Shown piece by piece: positions 1 to 11,900 of a DNA stretch of 64,000 nucleotides (within the stretch, counting starts at the first letter, position 1; each line of letters begins with the position of its first letter). The stretch lies in assembly GCF_023101765.2 (NCBI RefSeq), contig NC_064217.1:8157788-8221787 (forward strand). The letters are read 5' to 3'. The notes below the pieces were generated by a model. It was not told where the DNA came from, searched no databases, and worked only from the letters and a program-made list of their open reading frames with translations. Both the position numbers and the translations under genes were made by a program. This stretch comes from Spodoptera frugiperda. Taxonomy: Eukaryota > Arthropoda > Insecta > Lepidoptera > Noctuidae.

Positions 1-50
1 GAGCTTTTCTTCATTAATTAACGTGAGTAAACCGTGATTTTTAGTTAATA
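1..50 (+). repeat. Fragment of an inverted-repeat-associated dispersed repeat
   Basis: The first 50 bases match the right arm of the inverted-repeat element at 21309-21451 (shared core: ACGTGAGTAAACCGTG followed by TTTTTAGTTAAT). The copy runs off the left edge of the window, so its true length is unknown. No coding content. Confidence 0.6.
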
Positions 51-802
51 TTACTAGGTACCTAAATAAATGATACCTATTGAAGCGCTGACCAAACGTA
101 CACAACCTCTCAAGTAGTCAATGTACATTTACAATTGACATAAGTTTATATGCAAAATATACAATTGATATTCACATTAAACACCATGGGGAGAAACATG
201 TGAACCACGATATTTGACGATTAGCCCTCAATACTTTTCTAACCGTCGTCAAAACTTTGAATAATGATTCCATCGAAGACACATAATATATAAAGCTTCA
301 CAGCTAGAAGTGAGCTATAAATACTTATAGGTACAAAAGGTACGTATGTGTATAAGAATAGAACCTAGGTCTCGTTGTTGTTAATTCTGATTATAAAACA
401 GATAACAATGATTTACATAACCGGTACATATGCATCACATTCTTTGCCCTTTACTGGTTAAGGTGGTCCGGACATGGTTAACATTTTAATGTGTACTGGC
501 GCCTAGTGTCAAAGGAATAACTATTAGATGTTTAATTAGTAATTACATATGAATATATTGTTGTTCTTGGCGCTAATGTATAGTTTGTGTGGAAACTGTT
601 TTGGATTAAGTGTTGGCTATGTGATTGTAATTACCTAGTTGTGATATAATATCTGTTTGTTTCCAAAATAAAATAAAATATGTTACGTACCTATACTTGT
701 GTTTTTTATTCAGGATTATTTATACAATTTATTTAAGAGTTATGTGTGAAACAATTTTTTCATTGAGGCTTGAAAAGTTGCATTAGTCATTCAACAATCT
801 TC
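51..802. other. No gene seen; AT-rich sequence
   Basis: I see no long ORF, no recognisable transposon and no splice-supported exon. Probably intron or intergenic DNA. Confidence 0.6.
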
Positions 803-933
803 AAATCCCTAAACACCAAAAGGCCGGAAACGCACTTGTTACGCCTCTGGTGTTTCGGGTGTCCATGGGCGGTACCGCATGATTACCATCAGGTGATCTG
901 TTAGCTCGTTTACCGAAGAACCACTTAAAAAAA
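803..933 (+). repeat. SINE-like family 1, 3' portion (5' truncated)
   Basis: This is the conserved 3' block of a dispersed family that recurs in this window: AAAGGCCGG, then CGCACTTGTTACGCCTCTGG, TGTTTCGGGTGTCCATGGGC and ACCATCAGGTGATC, ending in an A-run. Compare 3839-4080, 14268-14499, 19566-19827, 27800-27970 and 52543-52664. Only the last ~130 bases are present, as expected for a 5'-truncated retroposon. The family is unclassified here; it could be a SINE or the 3' end of a LINE. Confidence 0.75.
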
Positions 934-1491
934 TCTTCTTAGATAAAACATTTTTAAAATTAACAAAGCTGTCCTGTCCTGAACCTCATGTCTTTGCATC
1001 ACGTAAAAAGTAAATGAAAGTATAATTACATATTAACTAATCTGAGCACCACTTTGGAGTAACAAAAGACTCTTTATATTATTATTATGATACTACCAAT
1101 GGACTCCATTCTACTTACTATACATAATTATTTACCTACTATAATGATAGGTATTGATGTAGGCGATGGGCGCAGGATTATACACAAGCATAGTCAAAAT
1201 ATACCATGTACATTATTATAATCTGCTAAGGCGTCAATCACCCGTGGCTCTCTCCATTGTGTGTTACAGTGAACATACCATTGTTATTACATTCTACTCA
1301 AAATATAATATACTGATAGCATTAATTATACTATTACTAGAACTAACAATAGAATTAGTCACGCTTGTAGTGTTTTGGTCTGGAACATATTTCCTCGTGT
1401 CAACTAGGGCTGTGTTATTTGGGATTAGGTGCAACATCACATCATCTGGGAATAGTCCCCTTTAAAAAAAAGTTTTTGCGAACGAAACGAC
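934..1491. other. No gene seen
   Basis: A 99-codon ORF at 1166-1465 is the only open frame. Its composition is AT-driven and hydrophobic, and no splice or start context supports it, so I treat it as chance. Confidence 0.55.
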
Positions 1492-1555
1492 ACCGCGTTC
1501 AGCACTTTGATTGGTTGGTTCATTAGAGCCGGCCAATGATAGCGCTGAACGCGGT
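1492..1555. repeat. Short inverted-repeat element with CCAAT-like core
   Basis: A perfect 12-bp inverted repeat (ACCGCGTTCAGC at 1492-1503, GCTGAACGCGGT at 1544-1555) encloses an inverted and a direct CCAAT pentamer (GATTGGTTGG and GGCCAATGAT). A related arrangement of GATTGATTGGTTC and GGCCAATCACAGCGC lies at 41681-41780, so this is probably a dispersed element. Its class is unknown. Confidence 0.6.
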
Positions 1556-2700
1556 AAAAACAAACTCATACTAAGCCATTAGTTTGTGACAGTCCACTAT
1601 GGAACTGTGGGTCTTCTTTAAATAGGAGGTATTAATCTTCGGTTTTTAAATATTTTCTTTCATAAAGAGTTTAATGGCTTTTCAGCAAATTGTTCAGTTT
1701 TACGACTTCTTTTAGCCTTCTGGTTTATTAGGTATCCTTGTTGTAGACAGTACAGTACACGATAATTAATACGCTTAGCTACATTTTACGCATGAACGAT
1801 AAGCTTTAGAGGTTCTATTTACCTATGTTATGTACGTAAAACTGTACATAATATACTACGTAGGATTATCTAATATTAGGCTCATGTATGACGATGATTA
1901 TTTAAATAAGTTAATCATATTATTATGTTGTTAGTGTTTATTGTGTAGGTACCATCTATTTAGTGATTACTATATTTATTTGTTAGTTTCAAGGGATCCT
2001 TTATGAATTCTTAAAAAATTTCATTGACCAAAAAAGTAGTTAAAATAACTACTAGGTATACTAAGACCCTCCTCTTCTCAATTTTCATCAGGTAATAAAA
2101 AAATGTGATGTCCTGTTATTTATGTTAAATCTAAAAGATTGGATTATGTGGCTTGCTTATAGCTTTAAACAGAGAGGAGTGGAAGGAGAGTAGGATGGCC
2201 TTTACCTTTGCAGGACGATCATGGCTAAAATAAAAAAAAATCTAATCTAGCCACGAGCCAAAATCTTATATACTTCTGTTTACGCATAGCCATGATTAGT
2301 AATACTTATCTAACTTCTAGTAGGACATCTGCTCAACCAAATTTGTTTTAGGAAATACTATATTTCTTATAACAAGGCTGGTTCATACATATTTAGTAGC
2401 AACGTGGGCGTTTGTTTATATTCATTACTCATCGTTATAGTATTCCAAATAATTTGTTTTTAACACTATTCGGCCTGTCTTGCTTGGCAAGTTGTCGTTT
2501 ATGTGAATATTTAATGCTTTAGTAGCATGTTTAAGTGTGAATATGGATACAACCACACACAGACTCACACAAAAAAGTAGATATAGTGTCCTCTAGATTC
2601 CTAAATGAAATGCTTTTATTGCGCAGTCAACTTCGCCACATCCAGCGCATCATACACATGTGTTATTCCTGATTATTGAACTCTTATCTTATAGCTTAAA
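1556..2700. other. No gene seen; AT-rich sequence
   Basis: No convincing ORF, repeat family member or promoter signal was found in this 1.1-kb stretch. Confidence 0.55.
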
Positions 2701-2848
2701 ATCCGGAGCTGCAGACTACCTAGCGGGTTTACCAGGTCTCCGGCTCGAAAAGCTGGAGTAGGAACGGGGTGGTTTTTAGTCAGTAAGAGTCTGACACTCC
2801 CTCTCGCCTCTAAAACTAATCGAACACCCCCTTCTAATCAGTTTTTTA
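2701..2848 (+). repeat. SINE-like family 2, + strand copy
   Basis: Starts with ATCCGGAGCTGCAGACTACC and carries the family hallmarks CTCCGGCTCGAAAAG and TTTTTAGTCAGTAAGAGTCT. The usual CGCCCAAGGCGAGAG block that follows is degraded here. Other copies: 13728-13882(-), 16607-16757(+), 20386-20564(-), 27120-27292(-) and 33055-33208(+). Copies with intact ends are flanked by target-site duplications and end in an A-run, so the family is retroposed. It may have a weak internal pol III promoter, but I could not define one. Confidence 0.75.
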
Positions 2849-3838
2849 CACGATTAAGCGATCATCGAGAGACACTTTTGTTTTCAATATACAATATAAA
2901 TCTTCCAATCTTCGGATGACCGTGAAAATGGGTGATGATTATTTATAACACAAGTGTTATTACAATACAAATACCACCCACATTTGAATATTACTGGAGT
3001 TATAAATATTATCTCACGGTGCCCTTAAAAGTACATAGCAGAGGTAAAGTTGAATCATGACGTTCTGAAGGCCACTACGATTTTTATAAGTGGATGATGT
3101 TTACAGATATCTATAACGATGATACTAGAAACCTCTTTTGTATTCAGTGCTGATGAATAGTATCTCTTTTAAACACGGTTTTATTTTAATGTTCTACAAA
3201 TAAGAATACATAGATAATATTATTTATAATGAGCATTAAACCTAAATCCTTTGAGCTAGAATAATCCTTAACACAGAATACACACAGAATACCTAATAAT
3301 GATGTAATACATTAACGTGACAACCAAAAATAGGACTGAACTAGGAAATAATAACATATTGACACTGATTGAATTTCTGCAATGGTAGAGTAATTAAGAT
3401 GGTAACGGTAGGTGTGTATTTCAAATCGATTACTCTGCTATCGTATATGAGAATAACTTTTAGTAGGCGTGGTACATTACGTCATCACTATAGGTAAATA
3501 GTCCAACACACACAAGTACGTACAAGTCGTGCATCCGTGAACTGTCACTCGGATGACCTCCAATGAGTCACTCTCACTCATCCTTGAGATACCTCTGCGG
3601 TCAATTTCTCAACGTGTAAGCTAATGAAATAACTATCTGATGTGTAGTTAATTATAACATACAAGTAAATATCACGCTTGGCTTGTTAATCTTTGAGACT
3701 AACTCCATAATGACTATTGCATTTTCAAACTATTCTGATCAGTTAATTGGATTTTACGGATTTATAAAATCTTTATATTATTATTGCTTATGTATTGAAT
3801 TTATTTTAATTAAAAAAATAGTTGTACCATTATTTAAG
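2849..3838. other. No gene seen
   Basis: AT-rich DNA with no supported feature. The 81-codon ORF at 3683-3928 runs into the SINE-like repeat that follows and is not credible as a gene. Confidence 0.55.
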
Positions 3839-4080
3839 TGTGGGAGAGCCATGCTTCGGCACGAAGGTTGTGTGAGTAAGGTTACCGGAGGCCCAATTAC
3901 CCCCCATCTCAATTTTTTCTATCCCTGATTCCTCAACAACCCTTAAATTCCTAACCCCCAAAAGGCAGGCAACGCACTTGTAGTAGGTACTCTGGTATTT
4001 CGGGTGTCCTTGGGCGGCGGTGATTGCTTACCATCAAGTGATCCGTCTCCTCGTTTGGCCGGTTTATACCATAAAAAAAC
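3839..4080 (+). repeat. SINE-like family 1, nearly full-length copy
   Basis: Begins TGTGGGAGAGCCATGCTTCG, continues through a GGTTACCGGAGGCCCAATTA block and the conserved 3' domain (CAACGCACTTG, CTCTGGTATTTCGGGTGTCC, ACCATCAAGTGATCCGTC), and ends ATACCATAAAAAAAC. About 90 bases of the internal domain seen in the copy at 19566-19827 are missing, so this is an internally deleted copy. The small ORFs called across it are artefacts of the repeat. Confidence 0.8.
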
Positions 4081-6770
4081 CATGCAAAAGAAAAGTAAAA
4101 CTGCATACATAAAAAGAAACGAGAAATATCTAGAACTAATTTCATAGAGACGAAAATGATAAAGGACCAGCTATTTCTAAAGCATTTACTATCTTTTCAT
4201 TTTACCCTGTCTGTCTTATTGTTGTCTTGAAGATACAAACTACTGAATCTAATTTTCCCCGCGATGTTTTGATAAGTTCCCTACCTTTGTGACTTTGAAG
4301 GACTAATTTACCTGTTTCATCAGATTGCGGAAGGCTTTATCTTATTCCTGTCTTTTGTTCCAAGTTTTCAAGCTCGGTGATTTCTTATCTTGAAGATTCA
4401 TTTGCAATGTCTCTCTAATTTTTGCAGACAATAAATTGCATTTTATTTTTATCTTCACTTATTGTTGTGTGTTGATACTTTATATTCATGGGCAAATGAT
4501 TAGACGGATCACTTGTTAGTCTTGTTAGCGATCAGTACTGCTTAAGGGTACTAAGAGTTCCCAAAGCCGCCATTATCAAGCCTCAAGCTCAGCAATCGCA
4601 GTTACTGTCAGGATAGTATTATCTACTATGAATAGTGTTATATACTGACAAACATATACCTCCAATTGTATCTGAAAGTGTGTGAGTGAGAATGTATATG
4701 CATTTCATCAGTAATGCTGATTTATAATCCCATTTTTATGTCGATTAGATCCACATCTATGTCATGTATGTTTATACTGATGCTGCCTATTGACATTCAT
4801 ATAAAAAAGATGTTATCGGACGTTCGTTTTGTATGAATTATTTGCCAGTTGTATAAATATTATTTTGTAGTAAATGAGGCTGTGTCATTGAACTTTTTGT
4901 GTGGAATTGAGGTTTGTAGATTCATTTGTGTTTATTATTATAATTATTCACCTACATTATGGTTTGCATAAAACTCTAAATTGCAATTGTAATATTTTAT
5001 CCAGATGAAATGGTCGACAAAAAAAGTTATGTGAACTAAAAACTGATAGGGATCTTTGTAAGTCGTCTGATTCTAGATATAGCCATACATAAGATGGTTT
5101 TAACTAAAAAAGAGTCCAATCTCTTATTACTCTGTATCCTAAATATCATACTGCAATCAGTTTCTGATTTCCTATCTCAGGTTTACTTAATTCTATTGAT
5201 CCTTGACCTCATCAAATTCCATATTCCTAAAGGTACAAGACCGTTTCAGCATTCGACGCCCCTTTAAAATCGTTTCAGCCCATCTCAGTCAATTACGTCG
5301 CTCTAACAATTTCACGGCTCCTTCGATGCTAAATTAATTAAGAACGGTGTTGAATTGGCGAGTCTACAAGATCGTAACTTGGAACTTGGAAGTCTTTGAA
5401 AACTTCGTGGTGCGAAACTTTTTATGAAATATTGCAAACCAGTGCCAATACTTTTATAACTGTGTACCTATTATTCGAATCTCATATTGAAGAAATAAAA
5501 ATTAAATCGACGGTTAAGAGGCTAATTGATATAAGAAACATTTGATGGAGAAAAATCGGTGATTCCGAATATGTATACTATAAATGATTATAAAAAAAAA
5601 ATTGTTAAATTTTGGTTGCGAATACTTCTATTCAATATGCAGAAGCAACTAACATCGTCTAAAGCAACACAAATATCGACATAAAGAATATAAAATCTAC
5701 AAGTTCCTTTGAGCTGGCCCACGTTGAAGATGAAATTATTTAATAATTCTTATAAATGAGCACCTTAAGGGGTTGGTTTGTAATTAATTATACACGAGAT
5801 CCAAGCATTTCTACCGTTTAATGCACCAATATGTATTCATAGCTCAGCTTCATTAGCCAGTACGTCTCTGAGGTACGGTTTCAACGTACAACTGATATAA
5901 ATTTTATAAAACTGCTGTCCAGAGATATGGACGAAACAAATTGTTTTGCCTTTTAATTTTTCCCTCTATTTACGTTACACGTTTTAAAAGAAAAAGTAAA
6001 CCTAGTTTTTGAACAGCTAATTTTGTAAACTGTAAAAGGCAATTCACATTCAGAAGTTACGTCAGCTTAAGTCAATGAGAAGTTCTAGAAATTGCCAATA
6101 CTTTGGAGTTATATGGACAAACCATTTGGCTTCATTCCACAAGCGTAACATAAAATATCCTTTCGAAACTAAAAACTTAGTTAAACCGCTTTATTTGACA
6201 CCATAACAGCAAATATCATCACAAGCCAAGTTAAATGTAATACCCAGATTTGGTATAGAAATAAACATTGTGTATGGCTGTAAATAAATTTTACTTTCAT
6301 ATGGACGTTAGCGAACCATTCTATGTAATGACCAACTCGTTTCAACTGACCTTTTTTGCTATACGACTCACGATTACGTCCCATAAAAGGCTATGTCCAG
6401 ATAACTTTATTCCACATAATGCGTCCCCATCCCTTTGAAAAGGAAAGTTGTATAACATTTTTTGAGATCGCTTCCCTTTAAGGCTCACCCAGTACTTTTT
6501 ATTGCAGAAATGGATGCGAATAGGAATGTTCGTGGAGAATATCAAAGGGTTCGCCGACTTTGTGGTAGCATATTTTTTATTTAAAAGCCGGGAGACGCTG
6601 CGATAAATTGTTTAGATGTCTACTGTTTAATAGAATGAAATATGTTTATACCAATGAATGGGTATTAACTTTGTAAAAGGAACAATTTATTGATTGGAAG
6701 AAAGAAAAGAACGGTAGCTAAGTAGTTGTTTTGGTTAGAGGCCAAGCACCTTTCTTGTGGTATTCCAAGT
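4081..6770. other. No gene seen; one SINE-like remnant
   Basis: A short - strand remnant of SINE-like family 1 lies at 4491-4535 (GGCAAATGATTAGACGGATC followed by ACTTG). Otherwise no feature is supported. The small ORFs at 6181-6545 overlap one another, are AT-driven and have no start or splice context that I trust. Confidence 0.5.
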
Positions 6771-6889
6771 GATTAACGGGCGTCGCCTCGGTGACCGAAG
6801 CCCAATAAAAACACGTCCGAAATTGCATCCCGCATGTAGAGTTCCAAGTTCAAATTAAACCCGTCGGCTAGCCGGTAGTCCTGCAGGGC

Positions 6890-7145
6890 GCGCGCGCTCG
6901 CCGCTCCTCGTAGCAGGCAGTGCGCCGGCGCCGATGTTTCTGATCGGACGATTGGATAGCGACGCAGACGCGTGCGCACTGCGAAAATACCGCAAATATA
7001 TTTACCGTCGTGATTGTGAAAAGTGTACAGACATCTCTTTGTACGAGTGCCGTTTTAATCGATTTAAGAATTCGAGTGATTTAAACTTTGTGTGTGTTTT
7101 GTGTCAACTCCACAATTTTCGTGATTGTGTGCTGTTTCTGTGACT
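6890..7145 (+). promoter_or_regulatory. CpG-rich candidate promoter and 5' leader exon
   Basis: A locally GC- and CpG-rich block (GCAGGGCGCGCGCGCTCG near 6885-6905) leads into an initiator-like GGCAGTGC with A+1 at 6919. The pentamer GGACG, which fits the downstream promoter element consensus RGWYV, begins at 6946, exactly +28 from that A. This is the canonical spacing for a TATA-less insect promoter. The following sequence (GTCGTGATTGTGAAAAGTG) looks like insect 5' UTR, and the 69-codon ORF there is probably not translated. The Inr matches only four of six positions, so the call is tentative. I could not settle on a splice donor; AG|GTATAC at 7176 is one option. Confidence 0.35.
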
Positions 7146-8184
7146 AGTTTAGAACTCAATTGCTTTATGTGTCTAGGTATACAGTCGCTATCTTGCTTAA
7201 TTAAAGTTCATCGACCTTTTGAAAACAAGTAACAACTGTGCCACCATCATATTTCGTCAGACCAACTGTTTCAGTGTTACCGTCATAGGTACATTACTTG
7301 AATCACTTAAACATGGCTACAACAGAGCTATGTTGTCAAATTGAATGACCTAATCGACACCTACTGACTGATTATTATTAACACAAATCTTAATCACTCG
7401 TTTGGGAGGTATAAATTTGTCAGAGAATTATTGCCTCCTACTATTGAAGTGTTGGTATAAGAGCCGCAGATTTCTACTTACAACCATATCTCTGAGAATT
7501 ACGAGATGCAACGGACGTATGTTTCCAGGAAGTCATTACCTTGATGTGACAATAACTTCATTTCATTAGAGAGCTCTTGTGCTTGTTGGAACTGACCCTC
7601 ATAATAAACTATTAATGTTTCTTTATTGCCTGTCCCAGTTCTCCCTTCGACTTTTATATTTGTCTGATATGAAATATGGCCGCTAGCTGCTAGTTTGTAG
7701 TCGTTGCGTTGTTCTAGGTAATGTTATTGTTTAGACTCGCCGGCTTACAGGGAACTGATTACAGTCACTGCCGTCAGCATTTGAATCATATGATATCGGC
7801 CTTTGCAGTTGCTTAATACCTATGATACATTAATGATAACACGTGTATTAGATCATGGAAGAGTCAATACAATACATTTACAAAATTCGTATAATATTAT
7901 TGGTATCATGCACTTTTTGATAATGGCTTTGCTTAAGCGACTATTGGAATAAATACCATCGTCAATTTCCTTGTAAACTAGACCTTCATTTTCCAATTAA
8001 AGTTTGCTATAAATTCTGCTATCAATGAAGTTAATTTACTATTTAAACTGATTGTTACAAGGATTTACACAATTGGATTCCGATCCCATATTATGTCGGC
8101 TAAATGTGACGCAATTATAAACTTTGAAACGTCTTCTAGATAATCCTTATTTTTTTTAAACTGCCTTTCATTGTTATTGGTATA
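7146..8184. other. No gene seen
   Basis: AT-rich sequence without a supported ORF or repeat. If the promoter at 6919 is real, this would be the start of its first intron. Confidence 0.5.
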
Positions 8185-8228
8185 ACTATGAAACCATTAT
8201 GATGATTACATCATAATGGTTTCATAGT
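8185..8228. other. Perfect 20-bp hairpin with 4-nt loop
   Basis: ACTATGAAACCATTATGATG at 8185-8204 is followed by loop ATTA and its exact reverse complement at 8209-8228. Twenty uninterrupted pairs are far more than chance predicts. It may be a young inverted duplication, the core of a tiny MITE or a small-RNA hairpin. No flanking evidence picks one of these. Confidence 0.85.
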
Positions 8229-11200
8229 ATGTTTTTGCAGATTATATTGTGTTATAACTATCACTCTGCAATTATTTATGGCTGTAAAATTTTATAGTAC
8301 TACAGTTTTTGCAATGTACAGAACAATAGCACGTTTATGAGCATGTCTTTCTTTCTCGTCTTTTTTCGATTCGATAGAAAAACTGACTTCTTTAACATCA
8401 TCATAAAGTTGAAATTAATTTACCAGAGGTCAAAATTATGAATGTTTAGTAGTAGTTAGCTGAGCTCAAATACAAAATTACACCGCTTAGTTTAGTCATA
8501 ACAGGCTTCACCAATTTGTCAACGGATCACGGATATTCGTACAATCTTCGAAGCGTTTCCGCACTCCAAAATAGAATGCAAGTGCAGAATTCCTGTGAGT
8601 CTGCGTACATGAATGTCAGTATCAAATGCGACACTCGACAATTACGAAGTTATTGCTATCCAGTTGCTGTGGCCATATATGGTCTAGTCGGCATCAAGTA
8701 GTACCCTCGAACTTGAGGCCTACTCATACGCACTCCAATTACGGTCCGACAATTCGATAGTTAAGGAATTCAGACAGTTCAATGGAATCTGCTGGCGTCA
8801 AGTGTATCTCATTTTGTGTGTGGGCGGTGAAATATGGGAAGCGGTGATTTCATTAAAAGCGAATGTATCATTATTCAAACATCACTTACTTTAGGTTTAA
8901 AAATGAAAATATTGTATACTCAAATATATCAAAGTAAAGTATAGTATACATTGATTACTTAACCTACATATTGGATAGGATGCTTTTTTTGTTTTAGATT
9001 ACCTAGTGTTTATTGATGAATGTCTATATTTCCTTTACGAACAATACCTAACCTATTTTCTATAATGAAAACAACTAAGATCAAACTTTATCTATTACTT
9101 AATCTATAAATAAACTTTATCTACATTTAGCCCTTAATTGACCTTTATACGTCTACCAAACGTCCTTATACGTTTAAGAACAAAACATCAACAGAAAAGG
9201 TCCGAAGAGATAACAGTTCGGATAACTGATAAGTTTCTTTACACGCCATATTATAACCAGGCAGACCATTGCAATTATCTTTGGCAGATCTTATAGATAA
9301 GATGGGGCCCACAACGAACCATGGTACTAACGCACCATGAAAGATATTTATGACAGTCATTACCTATGTGAAATGCAGTTTCTAAGATAGAAGTTAGACG
9401 TAAATTTAATTAACCGTATCGTAGAGGTCATAGTCAAGTTGTTGATGATAATGTACTTAAGTAATGTTATCGTTGTTTTTATTATGATCGTTTAGCTTGT
9501 TGATATCGTTGGTGCAAAGTTTAGGGAGAATTGCGAATGGGAAGATAGTTGGGTGATATTATGATAGGATGCTGATGATCTTTCTGTTTCCTTATGGGAA
9601 TTTGAACATTGTGAGCTTAACGTATGATCTTAATTCGATTGATTTATTTACATATGATGCTGAGAATTTTAATTTGACCTGATTTTTCAATTCGTATTCT
9701 GGACCGACTGTTGCATTTCTACTTTCTAATCAAGGTTTTTTCTGAGATCATCAATGTATAAACAGATAAATACCAATTTCTCACGACTGAAGAACAAGTA
9801 AACCACCCAAATTGCAGTGCAATAAATCGTAACTCAACAAGCAAACCGTCTGTACAATCTAAATTATACTTCTACCAACAATCTCTGTTCCAATCAACTG
9901 AACAAATGTTTTGTATAAACACATTCGTTGATAACTAATCCTTGATCCAAATACGTTCTAACATATAGTAAACATTATTCCTATATTGCTAAACATGTGA
10001 TGGAACGTTTATTTGTGGAGTTTGAAATACTGGTTCAACGACACAAGCCATTTTGTTTTGTGTAATTGCCGCATCCCTTTATACAATTGTCGGCAGTCTT
10101 AGTACTGTCGTGTTGGTCTTGTCTTGCGTTTACGTTGCATCCTGGAAACTTAGTAATTGTTATTAGGTGTTATTTATACTGCGTTGTGGTTTGTATTTGT
10201 TGGGTGGTTGGATAATTGCTTGTGTATTAAATGTTAAAATAATTATTAATATGATAACAGTGACCTTTAGTAGGTACAACTGGAACTTGCAATGAGTTGA
10301 AGGATCTACATTTATTTTAATGATACTTAATTTGCATACAAAAACAAACAGTGTAGTAGATTATATAAAATTATTCCTTTTTAAAAGCAATCTAACCCAT
10401 ACAGCGTAGCATAGTTAACTACTCAGCCGCTGGATTAACCTTACCTTATTTCCTTATTAATTGTCAGCTTATTATGTCAAAGATTTGTTACGCCATTCAA
10501 TTTGAGCTTACCACTTTCTTGGACATTCTGAACGAAATTGTTCAGAAGACAAAGAAATTAAAAAAACAGTCTATTGGAGTTTTTCTTCTTGTTGCCGCGT
10601 TCTTATCAAAAATAAGTATGGAAAGAGAATAAGGCTTTTTATACTCATTGTTGATATAGACAACTTACACACGAAAGGCTATGAATATTCATAACATTTT
10701 TATGGTTTCCTCATTTGCCCAATTATCAGTCGCCGTTGAGTACTTATTTCAATGCATATTTATGCAAAATGGACTCGTTTAATTTTACCGATATTGATCT
10801 TATGTAGGCTTGAGTAAACAATTTAGGTAGGCCCTTATCGAGTAGAAGATTTATAAATAAGAATTAAATTTTCGTAGCAGACAATTTTATTATCTCGTCC
10901 ATACAATTTATTTTGCAGAAGAATATTAAGTCGAAATCGACAGTATCTCATGACTTTGTTTACGTGTCTGACTGTACTAGAATTATATTTGCCACTATTC
11001 GTCGAGTAGTCCATCAAAAATTATACACTAAGCTAATAAACACAAGTAATAATGCAATTACTTTAATACTCCCGGCAATTCCAGCTTATGACGGAGATAT
11101 AAACTGAAGTAATAACCTACTGCAGGTAGTCTGTAGAGGATGATGACTAACGCCGGTGAGCATTCAAGTTCCTTACATAATGTCCATGGAATCTTTACGA

Positions 11201-11440
11201 GCTTTAGCTATATTTAAAAATGTATAGCATCATTAAGAAGATATTATATGATTCCTATCTAGATGCTATTTTGTTGAATTATTTAGGTATAAATTTATAA
11301 GTAATTGCTAATGTTAGTTCTGTTAGTCCTTCGCAATTCAACGGCTTAATTTCAATATTTATTCAGTTTCCTTTGAAACTCGTTCTTATTACTGACTTTT
11401 ACGCGTGGGTGTCACGCATAATTCACAATATCCCGTTGTT
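8229..11440. other. No gene seen over 3.2 kb
   Basis: Only short, overlapping, AT-biased ORFs are present, with no family resemblance and no paired splice signals. Probably intron or intergenic DNA. Confidence 0.55.
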
Positions 11441-11505
11441 TGGTCGGAGGGATAATAACGTGTGATGGTTGGTGGTCAGTACACCGTGACGGTGCGGATG
11501 TCGGC

Positions 11506-11516
11506 GCAGTCAGTTC
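11506..11516 (+). promoter_or_regulatory. Candidate initiator upstream of the 11746 coding exon
   Basis: GCAGTCAGTTC contains TCAGTT, a full match to the insect initiator TCAKTY, with A+1 at 11512. It lies in a short GC-rich stretch (GACGGTGCGGATGTCGGCGC) 234 bases before the ATG at 11746. I found no DPE at +28 and no TATA box. The position is consistent with the transcription start of the exon that follows. Confidence 0.4.
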
Positions 11517-11745
11517 ACTTGTTGCTTTCCGATGTTACACAAATTATAGAGAAATTACTTTGAAATTGCGGAATTTCAAAGCACGTTTCTATTAAGGAAC
11601 ATAGCGAGATGTAGGTAACCTGAGAACGTGAAGTTAATTGGCAAATGAAATTTCTAGCACGCTGGAATGAAGTCTGTTTAATGTGTCGAAACGAATAAGC
11701 ACAGTGTCTCAGTGATAAGTGAATATAAAAGGAAAGTGACACGCG

Positions 11746-11900
11746 ATGTTAATTACGAAGTACACGGCGATCCTGCTGGAGAGCGCGAGGAGCACGGAGG
11801 CGAGGAACATGGCGGTGTCCCGGTCAGACGCCTGGTCTTCGTCACTCGACAGCTCGACCGGTGGACGCCGACCTGTGAGGCGACGGCATTTTGTATACAG
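11746..11900 (+). CDS. Candidate first coding exon (51 codons plus 2 bases), gene not recognised
   Basis: This segment looks like a genuine first coding exon. The ATG at 11746 is preceded in frame by TGA at 11737-11739, so translation must begin within this exon. By hand count, 38 of 51 third codon positions are G or C, against a strongly AT-rich background, and the bias stops at the predicted donor (TACAG|GTTCGT, GT at 11901). The peptide starts MLITKYTAILLESARS, continues through a Ser-rich stretch (SRSDAWSSSLDSSTGG) and ends in a basic run RRPVRRRHFVY. It has no signal peptide, membrane segment or named domain and may be a disordered isoform-specific N-terminus. The exon ends in phase 2, leaving AG of an Arg or Ser codon. 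The donor is weaker than consensus. I do not recognise the gene; its downstream exons are not visible in the window. Confidence 0.6.

Noticed and set aside
1166..1465. 99-codon ORF
   Set aside because: AT-driven hydrophobic composition, no splice signals, no recognisable family.
11746..11900. PDE4/dunce-type alternative N-terminal exon, suggested by the basic RRRHFVY end
   Set aside because: In the PDE4 family, as I recall it, the variable exons lead into a shared Cys-Phe-Asp block. The split codon here is AG|N, which can only be Arg or Ser. The resemblance is too weak to name the gene.
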